In this document: piece after piece, positions 45,968 to 55,964 of the stretch
Numbering within the stretch: position 1 is the first letter of the stretch
Layout: each line of letters begins with the position of its first letter
Origin: Filimonas lacunae
GTDB lineage: Bacteria; Bacteroidota; Bacteroidia; Chitinophagales; Chitinophagaceae
Direction of reading: 5' to 3'
NCBI RefSeq assembly: GCF_002355595.1
Contig: NZ_AP017422.1
Location: forward strand, 4,216,001 to 4,280,000
DNA length: 64,000 nt
Made by a program: the position numbers and the translations under genes
The notes under the pieces: generated by a model
What the model was told of the DNA's origin: nothing
Seen by the model: the letters and a program-made list of their open reading frames with translations, nothing else
Databases searched by the model: none

Positions 45968-47209
45968 TTATCCTCTTATAATTTCTACCGGATCAATTTT
46001 AGAAGCCTTGCGCGCCGGCAGGTAGCCAGCTATAAACGTGGTGATCAACCCAAACACAAAAGCCATTATATACACTTTAGGCTGATAGGTCATAGGCAGG
46101 GTATTAAGCCCCGCAATACGGAAAGGAATATGATTGACTATTTTAGCAATGGTAAAACCCAGCGTCATGCCTACTGCGCCACCCGCCACGCCTATTACAA
46201 TAGCCTGGGTTAAAAATATTTCCGTAACATCTTTACCCGAAAAGCCCATGGCCTTGAGAATAGCGATTTCACGTATTTTTTCGTTAATGGTCATGTTCAT
46301 GATATTATAAATACCAAAACCGGCTACCAACAGAATAGTTAACGAAACAGCCATAGCAATAATATTACGCAGCTTGGAACCAGCCTGCAATTGCTCGTTA
46401 GCCGTTTGCCAGCTTTCTACCTTATAAGGCACTACCGGCGCTATGCGTTGCACCAGGGCTTCTGTTTTCTCATAATCCTGCACATTCATCTGCACATCGG
46501 TTACATACTGCTGGTTTTCGGAAAGCAACTGGCGGGCAGCCGTGATGTTGATATAAGCCTTAGCCTTATCGGTTTGCTTTACATTGGTGCGGAAAGTGCC
46601 AATAAGTTTATAGTTATGGCTGATGCCATCTGAAGTAAGCACATTGATATTATCCCCCATGTTCACACTCAGGCTTTGCGCCAGATCTTCACCCAGCAAC
46701 ACCCCATCGGGCCGGTACTTCAAATCGTCCCATTTTCCCTGTAACATGTATTGGGATATATGAAACAACCGCTCCTCACTTTCTACATCTACCCCGCTTA
46801 ACGTGCCATTTAGCTTATTACCACTGTTGCGAAAGAATACATTAATATTTACCTGTGGCGCTACACCTGTTACCTCGGGCTGCTTTTGCACCAGCGCCTG
46901 TATGGCGGCGCTGTTTTTAATACCCGTGGTATATTGTATCACCTTGGCATTGCTGATATGCGCTAACGTGCCGGCAGGATATACTTTATTTACCAGGTTG
47001 GTATTATCGGCCGGGCCATCGTTATAAATTCTAATATGGGCCATAGAGGTAAAAGCCAGGTCGGTTTGTGTATTGTTTACCCCTGCCATAAAGCTGTTCA
47101 TAAAAATGTACATGGATATGCCAAACGTTACCCCCAGCAATGCCACAATCGTTTGCTTTACTTTAGAAGTTAAATGCACCCTGGCTATAGAAAAGTTAAC
47201 AGAAGCCAT
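45968..47209 (-). CDS. ABC transporter permease (FtsX/MacB type)
   Basis: 413 residues. One N-terminal membrane helix (about 18-38), a periplasmic MacB-core-like domain (about 40-270) and three C-terminal helices of the FtsX fold (about 283-305, 330-355, 380-400) including NEKIREIAILKAMGFSGKDV. Four-helix mechanotransmission transporters of this type work with a periplasmic adaptor and TolC. It is spaced 2 bp from each neighbour in the operon. Confidence 0.94.
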   Translation of the reverse strand: MASVNFSIARVHLTSKVKQTIVALLGVTFGISMYIFMNSFMAGVNNTQTDLAFTSMAHIRIYNDGPADNTNLVNKVYPAGTLAHISNAKVIQYTTGIKNSAAIQALVQKQPEVTGVAPQVNINVFFRNSGNKLNGTLSGVDVESEERLFHISQYMLQGKWDDLKYRPDGVLLGEDLAQSLSVNMGDNINVLTSDGISHNYKLIGTFRTNVKQTDKAKAYINITAARQLLSENQQYVTDVQMNVQDYEKTEALVQRIAPVVPYKVESWQTANEQLQAGSKLRNIIAMAVSLTILLVAGFGIYNIMNMTINEKIREIAILKAMGFSGKDVTEIFLTQAIVIGVAGGAVGMTLGFTIAKIVNHIPFRIAGLNTLPMTYQPKVYIMAFVFGLITTFIAGYLPARKASKIDPVEIIRG

Positions 47210-47211
47210 GG

Positions 47212-48297
47212 TTATTTCTTTTTAGGTAAGGTGATGATATCATTGTCGTTAAGCCCAGCCGTTATTTCGGTATATTCCAGTGTGCGTATGCCCACCGTCA
47301 CCTTCTTCTTTTCTTTGCCTACATACACATAATCGCCATCCTGCAAACTATAAGAAGGTATTACCAGTGCCTGTTGCTTTTCGCCAATGATAATATTAGC
47401 CTGTAGCTGCGTACCATTTAAAGGCTGAAAAGGCAGGTGTACAAAAACCGCTTCGGCTATAAAGCTTTGATCGGTAGCGTTGAAGGCCGGGTATATTTTA
47501 GTGATGCGGGCGTCATAGATTTTGTTTTTATCGCTGTTTAAAGATACCAGCACACGCTGACCGGGCTTTACCCGCTCAATATCTTCCTCTGCAATATCCA
47601 GCTTCATAATAATGTTGCCTGCCCCCAGCAAAGCCAGTTGCTCTCCCTTCTTTACAAAGTCGCCCGTTTTTTTAGCAATGTTCATTACCACACCTGCACC
47701 GGTGCTTTGCAACGTATAGTAATTATTATTCTCCTGCTGAATACGGTATTGCGATGCGGCATTGTCTACATTCAAATGCAGGGTACGCTGTAAATCGGCC
47801 AGGTTCTTTTGCAGCACCTCCAGGCTGGAGGAAGCGCTCTGGTAATTTAACCGGGCATTTTCGTAATCGCTGGCCGATACCGCCTGTGTTTTTACCAAAC
47901 GGCTGTAACGGGCGTAATTGGTAGAATCTACCTGCACCTTATGCTGCGCCTGAACAATCTGCGCCTGTAGCTGCTGTATTTGCGGACTGCTTTGCGCAGC
48001 ATTGCCCTGGGCGTATTCCAGGTTTACCCGCGCATTAGCCACCTGTGTTTGCTGCACTTCGTTAGACAAGCGAAACAAAGGCTGGCCGGCACGCACCGTA
48101 TCGCCCTCCACCACATACGAGCTGGCAATAAACCCTTCGGCATTGGCCATTACCGTATACTGGCTGGCATTTTCCAGGTGCCCGCTGCCAAATACCGCAT
48201 CCACGATGGTTTTGCGTTCGGGCTTTGTTTCGTTTTTATTGGCGCAGCCGGTAGCGGTGACGATGACTGCTATACATAAGAAAGGAATATATTTCAT
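47212..48297 (-). CDS. Periplasmic adaptor lipoprotein (HlyD/MacA/RND type)
   Basis: 361 residues with a lipobox ending in TATGC (Cys18). The lipoyl-like hairpin is split around a long coiled coil (about 95-190, Gln-rich QIQQLQAQIVQAQHK), then beta-barrel and membrane-proximal domains with RVKPGQRVLVSLNSD. It bridges the inner-membrane ABC transporter and the TolC channel. Gene order and spacing put it between tolC-like and permease genes in one operon. Confidence 0.93.
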   Translation of the reverse strand: MKYIPFLCIAVIVTATGCANKNETKPERKTIVDAVFGSGHLENASQYTVMANAEGFIASSYVVEGDTVRAGQPLFRLSNEVQQTQVANARVNLEYAQGNAAQSSPQIQQLQAQIVQAQHKVQVDSTNYARYSRLVKTQAVSASDYENARLNYQSASSSLEVLQKNLADLQRTLHLNVDNAASQYRIQQENNNYYTLQSTGAGVVMNIAKKTGDFVKKGEQLALLGAGNIIMKLDIAEEDIERVKPGQRVLVSLNSDKNKIYDARITKIYPAFNATDQSFIAEAVFVHLPFQPLNGTQLQANIIIGEKQQALVIPSYSLQDGDYVYVGKEKKKVTVGIRTLEYTEITAGLNDNDIITLPKKK

Positions 48298-48320
48298 GAT
48301 AACCGGGTATAAATGGTCAA

Positions 48321-49643
48321 TTATTGTCGTGATAAAAGTGTTGCCCTAGTAGACAGCAATAAGGATAAATTATTTAAATAGGTGTTTTCGGCAGTGAGAT
48401 AATCCTGGAATGCTTTGATATATACATCCATAGCAATAACACCCTCCAGGTATTTTTGCTGGTTCAGTTGCAGGTTATCGCCATACAAATGAAAATTATC
48501 CGCCGCACTTTTTACCATTTGCAGGTAATCGTTATAGTTTTTCACCTGCAACAGATCGTTGGTTTCGCTGCGCAGCCGGGCAGTATCATATTGCAACTGT
48601 GCTATCTGCTGCTGTACCTGCGCGCTTTTATATTTATTGCTGTTGGTAAAGCCGGTGAATAAAGGCACCGACACATTCAAGCCTATATAGCGGTAGCCAT
48701 GCCAGTCGTCTTTTCCAAACGTTAACCCAAAATCGTTACGGTATTGCTGGCTTCCAAAATAACCGGTGGCTCCTATTACCGGGTAAGCAGCCGCCCTTTG
48801 CTGCCGGCGTTGCATATTGGCAATCTGTATCTGTTGGCTAAACACATCCAGGGTATGGTCGGGACCCGCCTGGGGCACGGGCAATGCCACCAGAGAATCA
48901 ATACTCAGCGCTTCGGTAAGCACCAGTTCGGATGCCGGTTGTTGTCCCAGCAACACTTTCAGGTTAGCAATACTCTGGTGATATAACTGCTGGCTTTGCG
49001 CCTGGTTCTGGATAATGTTATTGACATTAATAGTAGCCTGGTTACTGGCCAGTAAATCGGACGTTCCTTCCTGTAGTTTGTGCCAGGCCAATACCTGCAA
49101 ACTATCCGCCAACGCCTTATCCGCCTTGTTTATCTGCAAGGCATTCTGTGCTATAAGCGCGGTAAAATACAATCGCGCTGCCTGCTCTTTCAATGTTTGC
49201 TGGTACTGCTGCTGCTGTAAACGACTCAACTCCACATTGCTTTGCGCAATTTTAGACTGCATTACACTAGTCCAGTTAAACAGGTTTTGCGTAACAGTCA
49301 CCCCCGTGTTGTAGTTATACGTTTTTCCAAACTGGGCATAATAGGTAGTGCCGGGTTTGTCAATGATTTCGCCGGGAATAGGCGTTACACCCAGATGCAG
49401 GTTATCGGTAGCGTTAAAAGCAGCGGAAGCATTGGGGTAAAAAACACCCTTAGCCGCTTTGCTGTTGTAAACAGCCTGCTGTAACTGCTGCTGGTAAATA
49501 GCCTGCGTGGGGTTGTGCTGTATGGCCTGCTCCCACACCTGCCCCAGGTAATGAATAGTACTGGTATCTGTAGTGTTCAAGGCCTGCCCCCGGGCAGTAA
49601 AGGCGGCGGTAAACAAAACCAGGATAATGTATTGTGACTTCAT
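48321..49643 (-). CDS. TolC family outer-membrane efflux protein
   Basis: About 440 residues from the ATG at 49643; the frame continues upstream to 49793, but the chosen start gives a clean signal peptide (MKSQYIILVLFTAAFTARGQ) and follows a -7 box. The two OEP repeats show the typical helical barrel sequence, with AKGVFYPNASAAFNATDNL in the first half and AAYPVIGATGYFG plus GLNVSVPLFTGF in the second. It is the first gene of the efflux operon and forms its exit duct. Confidence 0.94.
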   Translation of the reverse strand: MKSQYIILVLFTAAFTARGQALNTTDTSTIHYLGQVWEQAIQHNPTQAIYQQQLQQAVYNSKAAKGVFYPNASAAFNATDNLHLGVTPIPGEIIDKPGTTYYAQFGKTYNYNTGVTVTQNLFNWTSVMQSKIAQSNVELSRLQQQQYQQTLKEQAARLYFTALIAQNALQINKADKALADSLQVLAWHKLQEGTSDLLASNQATINVNNIIQNQAQSQQLYHQSIANLKVLLGQQPASELVLTEALSIDSLVALPVPQAGPDHTLDVFSQQIQIANMQRRQQRAAAYPVIGATGYFGSQQYRNDFGLTFGKDDWHGYRYIGLNVSVPLFTGFTNSNKYKSAQVQQQIAQLQYDTARLRSETNDLLQVKNYNDYLQMVKSAADNFHLYGDNLQLNQQKYLEGVIAMDVYIKAFQDYLTAENTYLNNLSLLLSTRATLLSRQ

Positions 49644-49660
49644 ATTGTTATTCAACAACA

Positions 49661-49668
49661 CAAACCTA
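49661..49668 (-). promoter_or_regulatory. -7 box TAGGTTTG of the efflux operon
   Basis: Full match to TAnnTTTG on the minus strand, 18 bp upstream of the TolC start. No -33 element was identified at the canonical distance. Confidence 0.45.
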
Positions 49669-50125
49669 CCCCAGGCTACCTGTGTGATTTTTGCAATCTG
49701 TATGAAGTGGCCAAAAAGCACGGCGAAGCGGACAAACGTTACAGACTCTCCTATCCTTTTTATCATCGACTGGTAATCAACAGTATACAGCACACCTCTC
49801 GCGGCCTTAGCCGAAAAACAGCATTTTTTGCGCCGCCTCTGGAGTAAATCACCCTCAATAATGCCATAACTGTCACCCCAAGAACCGACTTTCTAACAGC
49901 AGCTACTTCATTTTGTTTTCGCCTTACCACATATACAACAATTACAATAAAAAGATGTAATCAGCTAATAATTAACCACTTAATACTAAAAAAGCTTTTT
50001 CAAAACTCCCCATGTGCTGATATGCTCCGTCCCTCCGAAAGCTGGCTTTTTTTCCACTGCAAGCGGCTGGCAGGAAGATTATTACAAAATCCATGTTTGC
50101 CATTTTCTTAACTATTACTTTTTGG
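49669..50125. other. Divergent intergenic region between the efflux operon and purL
   Basis: No convincing gene. Apart from promoter elements at both edges, only a short AAAAAGCTTTTT palindrome (49989-50000) stands out. Frames that extend the TolC and PurL coding regions into it look non-coding. Confidence 0.5.
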
Positions 50126-50133
50126 TACCTTTG
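50126..50133 (+). promoter_or_regulatory. -7 box TACCTTTG of purL
   Basis: Full match to TAnnTTTG, 9 bp upstream of the purL ATG, giving a very short leader. The same octamer is used upstream of fabF. Confidence 0.45.
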
Positions 50134-50142
50134 CGGCCATAT

Positions 50143-53100
50143 ATGAACAGGATCTACTTCTTCGAAATCCCATCGCGGATTTATGCTGTACAAGTAAACC
50201 GTAGCCTTTCCGCAGCTGATACCGATAAATTAAGCTGGTTATTCGGAGGCGCACAAGTGAAAACCGAAACAACCTTAGCAGGTTCCTTTGTAGGCCCACG
50301 CGCCACTATGATAACTCCCTGGAGTACCAATGCCGTAGAAATTACACAGAACATGGGTATTGAGGGTATTATCCGTATTGAGGAATTTGAACCGGTTACA
50401 GCCGATGCTAATGGCTACGACCACATGTTGCTTCAGAAGTACCCTGAACTGAGCCAGGACATTTTTACCATCAACATACAGCCGGAGCCGGTGCTGGAAA
50501 TAAGCGACATTGCCGCTTATAACAAACAGGAAGGTTTAGCCCTGAGCGATGACGAAGTGGCTTACCTGAACCAGCTGAGCGAAAAACTGGGCCGTAAGCT
50601 TACCGATTCGGAAGTATTTGGCTTTTCGCAGGTGAACAGCGAACACTGCCGTCACAAAATATTCAATGGCACTTTTGTTATTGATGGTGAAGCACAACCT
50701 ACTTCCCTGTTCAAACTCATTCGCAAAACATCAGAAGCCAACCCCAACAGCATTGTAAGTGCTTATAAAGATAACGTGGCCTTTTTACAGGGTCCGAGAG
50801 TGCAGCAGTTTGCCCCGCAAAGAGCAGACGAGCCTTCTTTTTACCAGGTAAAAGAGTTTGATTCGGTGATTTCGGTAAAAGCCGAAACCCACAACTTCCC
50901 TACTACCGTAGAGCCTTTTAACGGTGCTGCTACCGGTTCGGGTGGTGAAATACGCGACAGGCTGGCGGGCGGACAAGGTTCTATCCCACTGGCAGGTACC
51001 GCAGTATATATGACTGCACTTTCCCGACTGGAAAAAGACCGCGCCTGGGAACAAGCTACCACTGCGCGCAAATGGTTATACCAAACGCCTATGGATATCC
51101 TGATTAAGGCATCAAATGGCGCTACCGATTTTGGTAACAAGTTTGGTCAGCCTTTAATCACAGGTTCTGTACTCACTTTCGAGCATGAAGAAGCTGGCAG
51201 GATACTGGGTTATGATAAAGTAATTATGCTGGCCGGTGGCGTAGGCTACGGCAAGGCAGACCAGGCTAAAAAGCAAAAGCCTGCTGAAGGCGATAAGATT
51301 GTGATACTGGGTGGCGACAACTACCGTATTGGTATGGGTGGCGCAGCAGTATCCAGTGCGGATACTGGTGCTTTTGGTTCGGGCATTGAGTTAAACGCGA
51401 TACAACGTTCTAACCCCGAAATGCAGAAAAGAGCAGCCAACACCGTGCGCGGTTTGGTGGAAAGCGATCACAACCCGATTGTATCTATCCACGACCACGG
51501 CGCAGGCGGACACCTGAACTGCCTGAGCGAGCTGGTAGAAGACAATGGCGGTAAGATTCAGCTGGATAAACTGCCTGTAGGTGATCCTACCCTTTCGGCA
51601 AAAGAGATCATCGGCAACGAATCGCAGGAGCGTATGGGCCTGGTGATTGGACAAAAAGATATTGACCTGTTACAAAAAATAGCCAGCCGCGAACGTAGCC
51701 CTATGTACGCTGTAGGCGACGTTACCAACGATCACCGTTTCTCTTTCACTTCCGCTTCTACCGGTGCCAAGCCGATGGACCTGGATTTAAAAGATATGTT
51801 TGGCAGCTCGCCTAAAGTGGTGATGTCGGATAAAATTGTAAACAGAACCTATGCCCCTGTTAGCTACGATGCAGCACAACTGCACCAATACCTGCAACAG
51901 GTATTGCAACTGGAAGCAGTAGCCAGCAAAGACTGGTTAACCAACAAGGTAGACCGCTGCGTAGGTGGCCGTGTGGCAAAGCAACAATGTGCAGGCCCCT
52001 TACAATTACCATTGAACAACTGTGGTGTAATGGCACTGGACTTTGCCGGCAAAGAAGGTATAGCCACTTCCATTGGCCACTCGCCTTTAACCGCTTTAAT
52101 TGATGCCGCAGCTGGTAGCCGTAACGCCATAGCTGAATCATTGACCAACCTGGTGTGGGCTCCTTTACAGGATGACCTGACATCCGTTTCCTTATCTGCC
52201 AACTGGATGTGGGCTTGTAAGAACGAAGGGGAAGATGCACGTTTGTACCAGGCTGTAAAAGCCTGTTCGGACTTTGCTATTGAACTGGGCATTAACATCC
52301 CTACCGGCAAGGACTCTCTGAGTATGAAACAGAAATACTCAGACAAAGAAGTGATTGCCCCAGGTACGGTGATTATCTCTGCTGCCGGACATTGTAATGA
52401 TATTACCGCAGTAGTAGAACCCGTGCTGCAAAAGAACGGCGGCAACATTTACTACATCAACTTATCGAACGATACCTTCAAACTGGGCGGAAGCTCTTTT
52501 GCACAGGTAGTAAATAAAGTAGGTAACGAAGCGCCGGACGTGAAAGACGCTGCACAGTTTAAAACTGCTTTCAATACCATACAGCAATTAATTAAAGCCG
52601 GTAAAATACAAGCGGGACATGATGTTGCCAGCGGCGGTTTAATTACCACCCTGCTGGAAATGTGTTTTGCTGATACCAACCTGGGCGCTCAAATTGACCT
52701 GAGTGCATTAGGTAATAATGATATTATACAAGTACTGTTTGCAGAAAATGCAGGTATTGTATTCCAGGCAGACGCCAGCGCGGAAGCTATACTGAAAGCA
52801 GCCGGTGTAACCTTCTATAACATTGGTAAGGCTACTAAAGAAGCTACGCTGAACGTTATAAACAGTGGTGCCACTTATAGCTTTAACGTAACAGAACTGC
52901 GCGATGTGTGGTTTAAAACTTCTTACTTGCTGGATCAGCAACAAAGCGGTGTAGCCAAAGCAACTGAACGTTATACCAACTACAAAAACCAGCCTTTACA
53001 ATATACCTTCCCTGCACATTTCGATGGCAAGAAGCCTTTGATTGACGCTTCTAAGCCGCGCCCGAAAGCAGCGGTGTTAAGAGAGCAAGGCAGCAACTCT

Positions 53101-53805
53101 GAACGTGAGATGGCCAACGCCTTATACCTGGCTGGCTTTGACGTGAAAGATGTGCACATGACCGACCTGATCACCGGCCGCGAAACACTGGAAGATATTC
53201 AGTTTTTAGGCGCTGTGGGCGGTTTCTCTAACTCAGATGTATTAGGTAGTGCCAAAGGTTGGGCAGGCTCGTTCCTGTACAACGAAAAAGCACGTGTAGC
53301 GTTGGAAAACTTTTTTAAACGTGACGATACCCTGTCTATAGGTATTTGTAACGGTTGTCAGTTGTTTGTAGAGCTGGGCCTGATTAATCCGGACCATGCC
53401 GACAAACCTAAAATGCTGCACAACGACAGTCATAAACACGAAAGCATCTTTACCTCTTTAACTATACAGGAAAACAACTCTGTAATGTTATCCAGCCTGG
53501 CAGGCGCCACGCTGGGGGTGTGGGTATCGCATGGCGAAGGCAAGTTTAAACTGCCCTACGAAGAAAGCAAATACCAGATTGTAGGTAAATACGGTTATGA
53601 AGGCTACCCAGCCAACCCTAACGGCAGTGCTTACAACACCGGTATGCTATGTGACACCACCGGCCGTCACCTGGTAACCATGCCACACATTGAGCGCAGC
53701 TTATTCCAATGGCATTGGGCTAACTACCCACAAGGCCGCAAGGATGAAGTATCGCCGTGGATGGAAGCGTTTGTGAATGCACGCAAGTGGTTGGAGAAGA
53801 AATAA
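50143..53805 (+). CDS. purL: Phosphoribosylformylglycinamidine synthase (single-chain PurL)
   Basis: 1220 residues from the ATG at 50143; the frame extends 43 codons further upstream, but MNRIYFFEIPSR begins the conserved N-terminal domain and follows a -7 box. FGAM synthetase motifs include NSEHCRHKIF near 190, the ATP-binding core around VKAETHNFPTTVEPFNGAATGSGGE and repeated AIR-synthase-like domains. The C-terminal glutaminase domain has the nucleophile motif GICNGCQLF (about 1067-1075) and WVSHGEGKF. It makes FGAM from FGAR, glutamine and ATP. It is monocistronic. Confidence 0.96.
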   Translation: MNRIYFFEIPSRIYAVQVNRSLSAADTDKLSWLFGGAQVKTETTLAGSFVGPRATMITPWSTNAVEITQNMGIEGIIRIEEFEPVTADANGYDHMLLQKYPELSQDIFTINIQPEPVLEISDIAAYNKQEGLALSDDEVAYLNQLSEKLGRKLTDSEVFGFSQVNSEHCRHKIFNGTFVIDGEAQPTSLFKLIRKTSEANPNSIVSAYKDNVAFLQGPRVQQFAPQRADEPSFYQVKEFDSVISVKAETHNFPTTVEPFNGAATGSGGEIRDRLAGGQGSIPLAGTAVYMTALSRLEKDRAWEQATTARKWLYQTPMDILIKASNGATDFGNKFGQPLITGSVLTFEHEEAGRILGYDKVIMLAGGVGYGKADQAKKQKPAEGDKIVILGGDNYRIGMGGAAVSSADTGAFGSGIELNAIQRSNPEMQKRAANTVRGLVESDHNPIVSIHDHGAGGHLNCLSELVEDNGGKIQLDKLPVGDPTLSAKEIIGNESQERMGLVIGQKDIDLLQKIASRERSPMYAVGDVTNDHRFSFTSASTGAKPMDLDLKDMFGSSPKVVMSDKIVNRTYAPVSYDAAQLHQYLQQVLQLEAVASKDWLTNKVDRCVGGRVAKQQCAGPLQLPLNNCGVMALDFAGKEGIATSIGHSPLTALIDAAAGSRNAIAESLTNLVWAPLQDDLTSVSLSANWMWACKNEGEDARLYQAVKACSDFAIELGINIPTGKDSLSMKQKYSDKEVIAPGTVIISAAGHCNDITAVVEPVLQKNGGNIYYINLSNDTFKLGGSSFAQVVNKVGNEAPDVKDAAQFKTAFNTIQQLIKAGKIQAGHDVASGGLITTLLEMCFADTNLGAQIDLSALGNNDIIQVLFAENAGIVFQADASAEAILKAAGVTFYNIGKATKEATLNVINSGATYSFNVTELRDVWFKTSYLLDQQQSGVAKATERYTNYKNQPLQYTFPAHFDGKKPLIDASKPRPKAAVLREQGSNSEREMANALYLAGFDVKDVHMTDLITGRETLEDIQFLGAVGGFSNSDVLGSAKGWAGSFLYNEKARVALENFFKRDDTLSIGICNGCQLFVELGLINPDHADKPKMLHNDSHKHESIFTSLTIQENNSVMLSSLAGATLGVWVSHGEGKFKLPYEESKYQIVGKYGYEGYPANPNGSAYNTGMLCDTTGRHLVTMPHIERSLFQWHWANYPQGRKDEVSPWMEAFVNARKWLEKK

Positions 53806-53822
53806 GCAACTTACGGTAATAT

Positions 53823-53873
53823 AAAAAGCAAAAGTCGTCTCATTGATATTAATGAAGACGACTTTTGCTTTTT
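53823..53873 (+). terminator. Terminator of purL
   Basis: A perfect 18-bp inverted repeat (53823-53840 with 53856-53873) with a 15-nt loop. A-run and T-run arms at the ends make it potentially bidirectional. Confidence 0.88.
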
Positions 53874-54044
53874 ATACACCTGAAAGCTTTGCACAACAAG
53901 CAATTCATCACCTTCGTTCCACAAGCTGTTCTTAGCTTTGATAACTTGCCAGCCTAGCACACACATTCATTACATATAATTATATCTGTTTTACTATACC
54001 CCTTTTATTTATCTTAGTTAGTCGACAATAAAATCTTTAAAAAA

Positions 54045-54686
54045 TTGCTTGACCATACTGAAGAATTATATCACATTGTGAAAGTAACCCGCAATGGAGA
54101 TGAAGACATTGCCGAACATTGTAATCTAAGCGACAAACAGCTATTGGCTTTGTGTGGAGGGATTCCGGATAACACTTTAACCAAACTTGACCTTACCATC
54201 ACAATCGAAGGCCCCTGTACTTTTGAGACCGAAGTACATACAGAAAAGTATTACGTAAGCCGAAACATTAATCTGCAAGAAGGTATAATCATTAATAACA
54301 CAATGCTTGTTCCTACTATCTATCGTAGCACAAGAATTGGCACAAAACTTTTCTATAACCAGATTGTAGCATCCAGGGCACATAGTTTTAGCACCCTTAG
54401 AACGAATGCTATCCAGGGCACAGATTTCTATGGTTATGTCACTTGGTGAAAAATGGGCTATTCTATGTGGCCTTTTGATCAACTGCGACTTCAAGCACTT
54501 TGTGAAAAACATCACAAGCCCAAAACATGCCTTTACGAACTACTTAAAAGTACAGAAGGATATAAGTTCTGGATAGAAAATGGCTTTTCATGGAGCGGAG
54601 ACTTCAGCCTATTAGAAAATAGCCAGAACCTTCATTATTTTAATGAATACTTACGAGAAAGAAATCTTAAACTACTTCCATTCTGA
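54045..54686 (+). pseudogene. GNAT-like gene interrupted by an in-frame TGA
   Basis: Two frames in the same phase are separated by a single TGA (54447-54449): the first ends FYGYVTW and the second resumes with KMGYSMWPFDQL. Joined, they give a protein of about 213 residues with no other disruption. TIYRSTRIGTKLFYNQIVASRA resembles the acyl-CoA binding turn of GNAT acetyltransferases, and the sequence after the stop would be the C-terminal strand and helices; this family call is tentative. There is no ATG at the 5' end (TTG at 54045 is the first plausible start), so the N-terminus may also be damaged. AT-rich compared with the neighbours, suggesting acquired DNA. A nonsense-mutated gene is the simplest reading. 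Confidence 0.6.
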
Positions 54687-54894
54687 TAGCGTCTAATTGT
54701 GCAATCATTTCACATTCCAAATCTTCAAGATTCTTATGTGCATTAGCTAGTATGAAAGGCTTTAATTTGGGAAAGAATTTGACAACAGCATCCATCCCTT
54801 CTATTTTAAACATTTTAAAGGCATGAATTTTCTTCATAATATCAGACTGCATTCTTAATATGTCTATGCTGTTGTTCATATTGAGTTTATCCAT
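54667..54894 (-). CDS. Small helical protein of unknown function
   Basis: 75 residues from an ATG, predicted all-helical (MQSDIMKKIHAFKMFKIEGMDAV then NLEDLECEMIAQLDA), no signal peptide and no recognised domain. Its 3' end overlaps the 3' end of the interrupted GNAT-like gene by 20 bp in convergent orientation. Composition is protein-like but the ORF is short and lies in AT-rich DNA, and no clear promoter was found. Confidence 0.42.
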   Translation of the reverse strand: MDKLNMNNSIDILRMQSDIMKKIHAFKMFKIEGMDAVVKFFPKLKPFILANAHKNLEDLECEMIAQLDAIRMEVV

Positions 54895-55034
54895 TCACTC
54901 GTATAAATGTACAAAATTCTGGAATAGAATGAACAAATACCAATTTATAAACTGAAAACCAACAAGTTAAAAATTTTCTTTTTTACACTCTATTTAAAAC
55001 ACCAGGTAAATATCTTCAATGGCTGTATAAACAA

Positions 55035-55823
55035 TCAAGCATTGGGCTTATCTATGGTAAAGTGTTGCTTTTTACCTCCATGCAGCACTTCTATAATGCC
55101 GGCAGGTTTCTTCCATTCAAACAGGTGCACCACCCAGGTGGTGAAGAGCAGGAAGCCGTTTTGCATGGCGATGCTGGTACCTAACTTATAAATATTAGTA
55201 TCTCTTTTGGTGATGCCAGCCGGCCTATCAGCTATTGATAATAGCATCAGCTCTTCAGCAAAGCACCACGCGCCATCGCGGGCATTATCTATACTAAACT
55301 GGATGAGCACAGAATTATTGTTACCCGCATGCAGGCCCAGCAGGGATAGCAGTGGCGATATTTTTACCAGGTCGTTCAGCACCTGGTATGTAAGGGAGGA
55401 TATGATAGTATTGATCATATCAAAATCGTTATGAATATCCTGTAGAGGATTGGTACCGGAAACTTCTACAGCAGCTACGCCCAGATCGAGATTGATATGC
55501 GCGCTCATTCCCAGCAATAACTGCTGCAACACTAACGGACCTGACTTTTCAGCCGTTTCAAAAGCCAGTTTCCACGAAGCTGTGGGCTGCTCCCCTTTTT
55601 TCCATTGATCGTAGGCATTCAAGTAACGGTTGGCAAAAATAACATCCAGCCTTTCCATACGCGGTCCATCCTGGAACTGCCCGGTTTGTATGCCGTGTTG
55701 CACACTTACGGTGACTTTATGGTATAAGGCAGCAAAATAGCCCAGGCGACTATTGGCGGCAATGCTATCGTGTATAATCGTTTCTAAAGCAGTAACAACT
55801 TCGGCAATGGTGCTGGCAGGCAT
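55035..55823 (-). CDS. DUF5995-like protein
   Basis: 262 residues, no signal peptide, largely helical. The central LQQLLLGMSAHINLDLGVAA (about 100-120) with nearby LQDIHNDFDMIN resembles what I know of DUF5995, whose function is not established; conserved His and Asp residues could bind metal. It is transcribed alone, downstream of the big adhesin gene but after that gene's terminator. Confidence 0.72.
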   Translation of the reverse strand: MPASTIAEVVTALETIIHDSIAANSRLGYFAALYHKVTVSVQHGIQTGQFQDGPRMERLDVIFANRYLNAYDQWKKGEQPTASWKLAFETAEKSGPLVLQQLLLGMSAHINLDLGVAAVEVSGTNPLQDIHNDFDMINTIISSLTYQVLNDLVKISPLLSLLGLHAGNNNSVLIQFSIDNARDGAWCFAEELMLLSIADRPAGITKRDTNIYKLGTSIAMQNGFLLFTTWVVHLFEWKKPAGIIEVLHGGKKQHFTIDKPNA

Positions 55824-55911
55824 GGGTGTATGTTGTTTATGATTGGTTTGTATTTTAAACTTACATCATTTTGTAGAATTATGCACAGATTGCCGGAGGC
55901 CTTTTCTGCAT

Positions 55912-55942
55912 AAAAAAAGGTGCTTCCGGCTGGAAGCACCTT
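55912..55942 (-). terminator. Terminator of the MBG adhesin gene
   Basis: Perfect 11-bp stem AAGGTGCTTCC / GGAAGCACCTT with a 4-nt loop; on the minus strand it is followed by a T7 tract. It starts 22 bp after the adhesin stop codon. Confidence 0.88.
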
Positions 55943-55964
55943 GGATATCATCAGTTACTGAAAA

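Noticed and set aside
49644-49793. 50-codon N-terminal extension of the TolC protein
   Set aside because: The extension overlaps the promoter box and would bury the signal peptide; the ATG at 49643 fits better.
50014-50142. 43-codon N-terminal extension of PurL
   Set aside because: Precedes the conserved N-terminus and contains the -7 box; the ATG at 50143 is preferred.
54447-54449. TGA as selenocysteine or programmed readthrough codon
   Set aside because: No SECIS-like hairpin or catalytic context was seen; a nonsense mutation is simpler.
53880-55034. Mobile element around the AT-rich patch
   Set aside because: Although AT-rich, no transposase, integrase, terminal repeats or duplicated attachment sites were found.
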